Source of the DNA: Methanobrevibacter_A sp964431035
GTDB taxonomy: Archaea; Methanobacteriota; Methanobacteria; Methanobacteriales; Methanobacteriaceae
Assembly (NCBI GenBank): GCA_964431035.1
Contig: CAYSIF010000008.1
Location: 1-54,759, forward strand
Reading direction: 5' to 3'
DNA length: 54,759 nt
The translations under genes were made by a program, and so were the position numbers. Of the stretch, positions 54,592 through 54,759 are shown piece by piece (within the stretch, counting starts at the first letter, position 1; the number at the start of each line of letters is the position of its first letter). A model generated the notes under the pieces. It worked only from the letters and a program-made list of their open reading frames with translations, had not been told where the DNA came from and did no database searches.

Positions 54592-54759
54592 AATTACCTT
54601 TTATACAATAATCAAATCTAAAAGAATTTCACCCTCACCATAATTATTCTCTATTAAATAAATTTTTTAGAATTAATAATTAATATAATTAACTAAAAAG
54701 CAACCACTGCTAGAAACTTAAGACTTTTTTTCTATTTTTTTCCTTATTTTTTTAAATAC
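54592..54759 (-). promoter_or_regulatory. Promoter region of the helicase cassette
   Basis: This AT-rich region upstream of the helicase start has no gene that I accept. On the minus strand, AATTTATTTAATAG (near 54650-54665) could be a TATA element. It is followed by ATGGTGAGGGTGA..., a seven-codon reading frame carrying two GGTGA-like elements, which may be only the leader. Confidence 0.35.

Overview
The window is very AT-rich archaeal DNA and most likely comes from a member of the Methanobacteriales, with Methanosphaera the best guess (inference). Supporting signs are ribosome binding sites of the GGAGGTGA/GGTGA type, TATA-like promoter boxes, a large adhesin-like surface protein with polymorphic-outer-membrane-type GGAI/NSTF repeats, and the methanogen gene set of a secreted CobN-like protein next to MotA/ExbB, DUF2149 and DUF2162 genes. 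Several zinc-ribbon membrane proteins and many AAA ATPases also fit. No rRNA, tRNA or CRISPR array was seen. Most genes lie on the minus strand.

Left part (1-18.9 kb) is a mix of housekeeping and accessory genes. It holds an AAA_14/DUF4143-type ATPase behind three evenly spaced palindromes, and a metal P-type ATPase with a small membrane partner. Next come a GNAT/zinc-ribbon/SAP fusion, a ferredoxin-type aldo/keto reductase, two overlapping TMEM175-like channel genes, a dienelactone-hydrolase-like enzyme and a bacterial-type D-aminoacyl-tRNA deacylase. An orphan nucleotidyltransferase domain overlaps a UvrD/AddA-like helicase-nuclease. The rest are small membrane proteins, another AAA ATPase and a C_GCAxxG_C_C protein.

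Middle part (19-34.3 kb) is cell-surface oriented. It has a 1365-residue adhesin-like protein whose only plausible start is ACG, then a DUF2149/MotA-ExbB/DUF2162 cluster downstream of a secreted, membrane-anchored CobN-like protein, which suggests an ion-gradient-powered surface machine. A UbiB-like kinase diverges from a UPF0104 membrane protein that is coupled to a YgjP-type metallopeptidase.

Right part (34.5-54.6 kb) is the most unusual. Two paralogous minus-strand cassettes share the order small helical protein (S), 648-residue Rad50/DndD-like ATPase (A), small middle protein (M), and a protein made of many tandem predicted DNA-binding modules (R). In one cassette the first gene is a PLD-nuclease/SF2 helicase and R carries seven AP2/integrase-arm-like repeats. 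In the other the first gene is a 1244-residue protein with two catalytically dead GIY-YIG domains, TPRs and a DUF4391-like region, and R carries one AP2-like domain plus nine HTH-like repeats. I propose this as a candidate undescribed defence or DNA-surveillance system with a conserved S-A-M-R core and an exchangeable first component. Between the cassettes lie an M48 protease with an ATT start, a second AAA_14/DUF4143-type ATPase behind another set of three evenly spaced palindromes, a second aldo/keto reductase and a small unknown gene.
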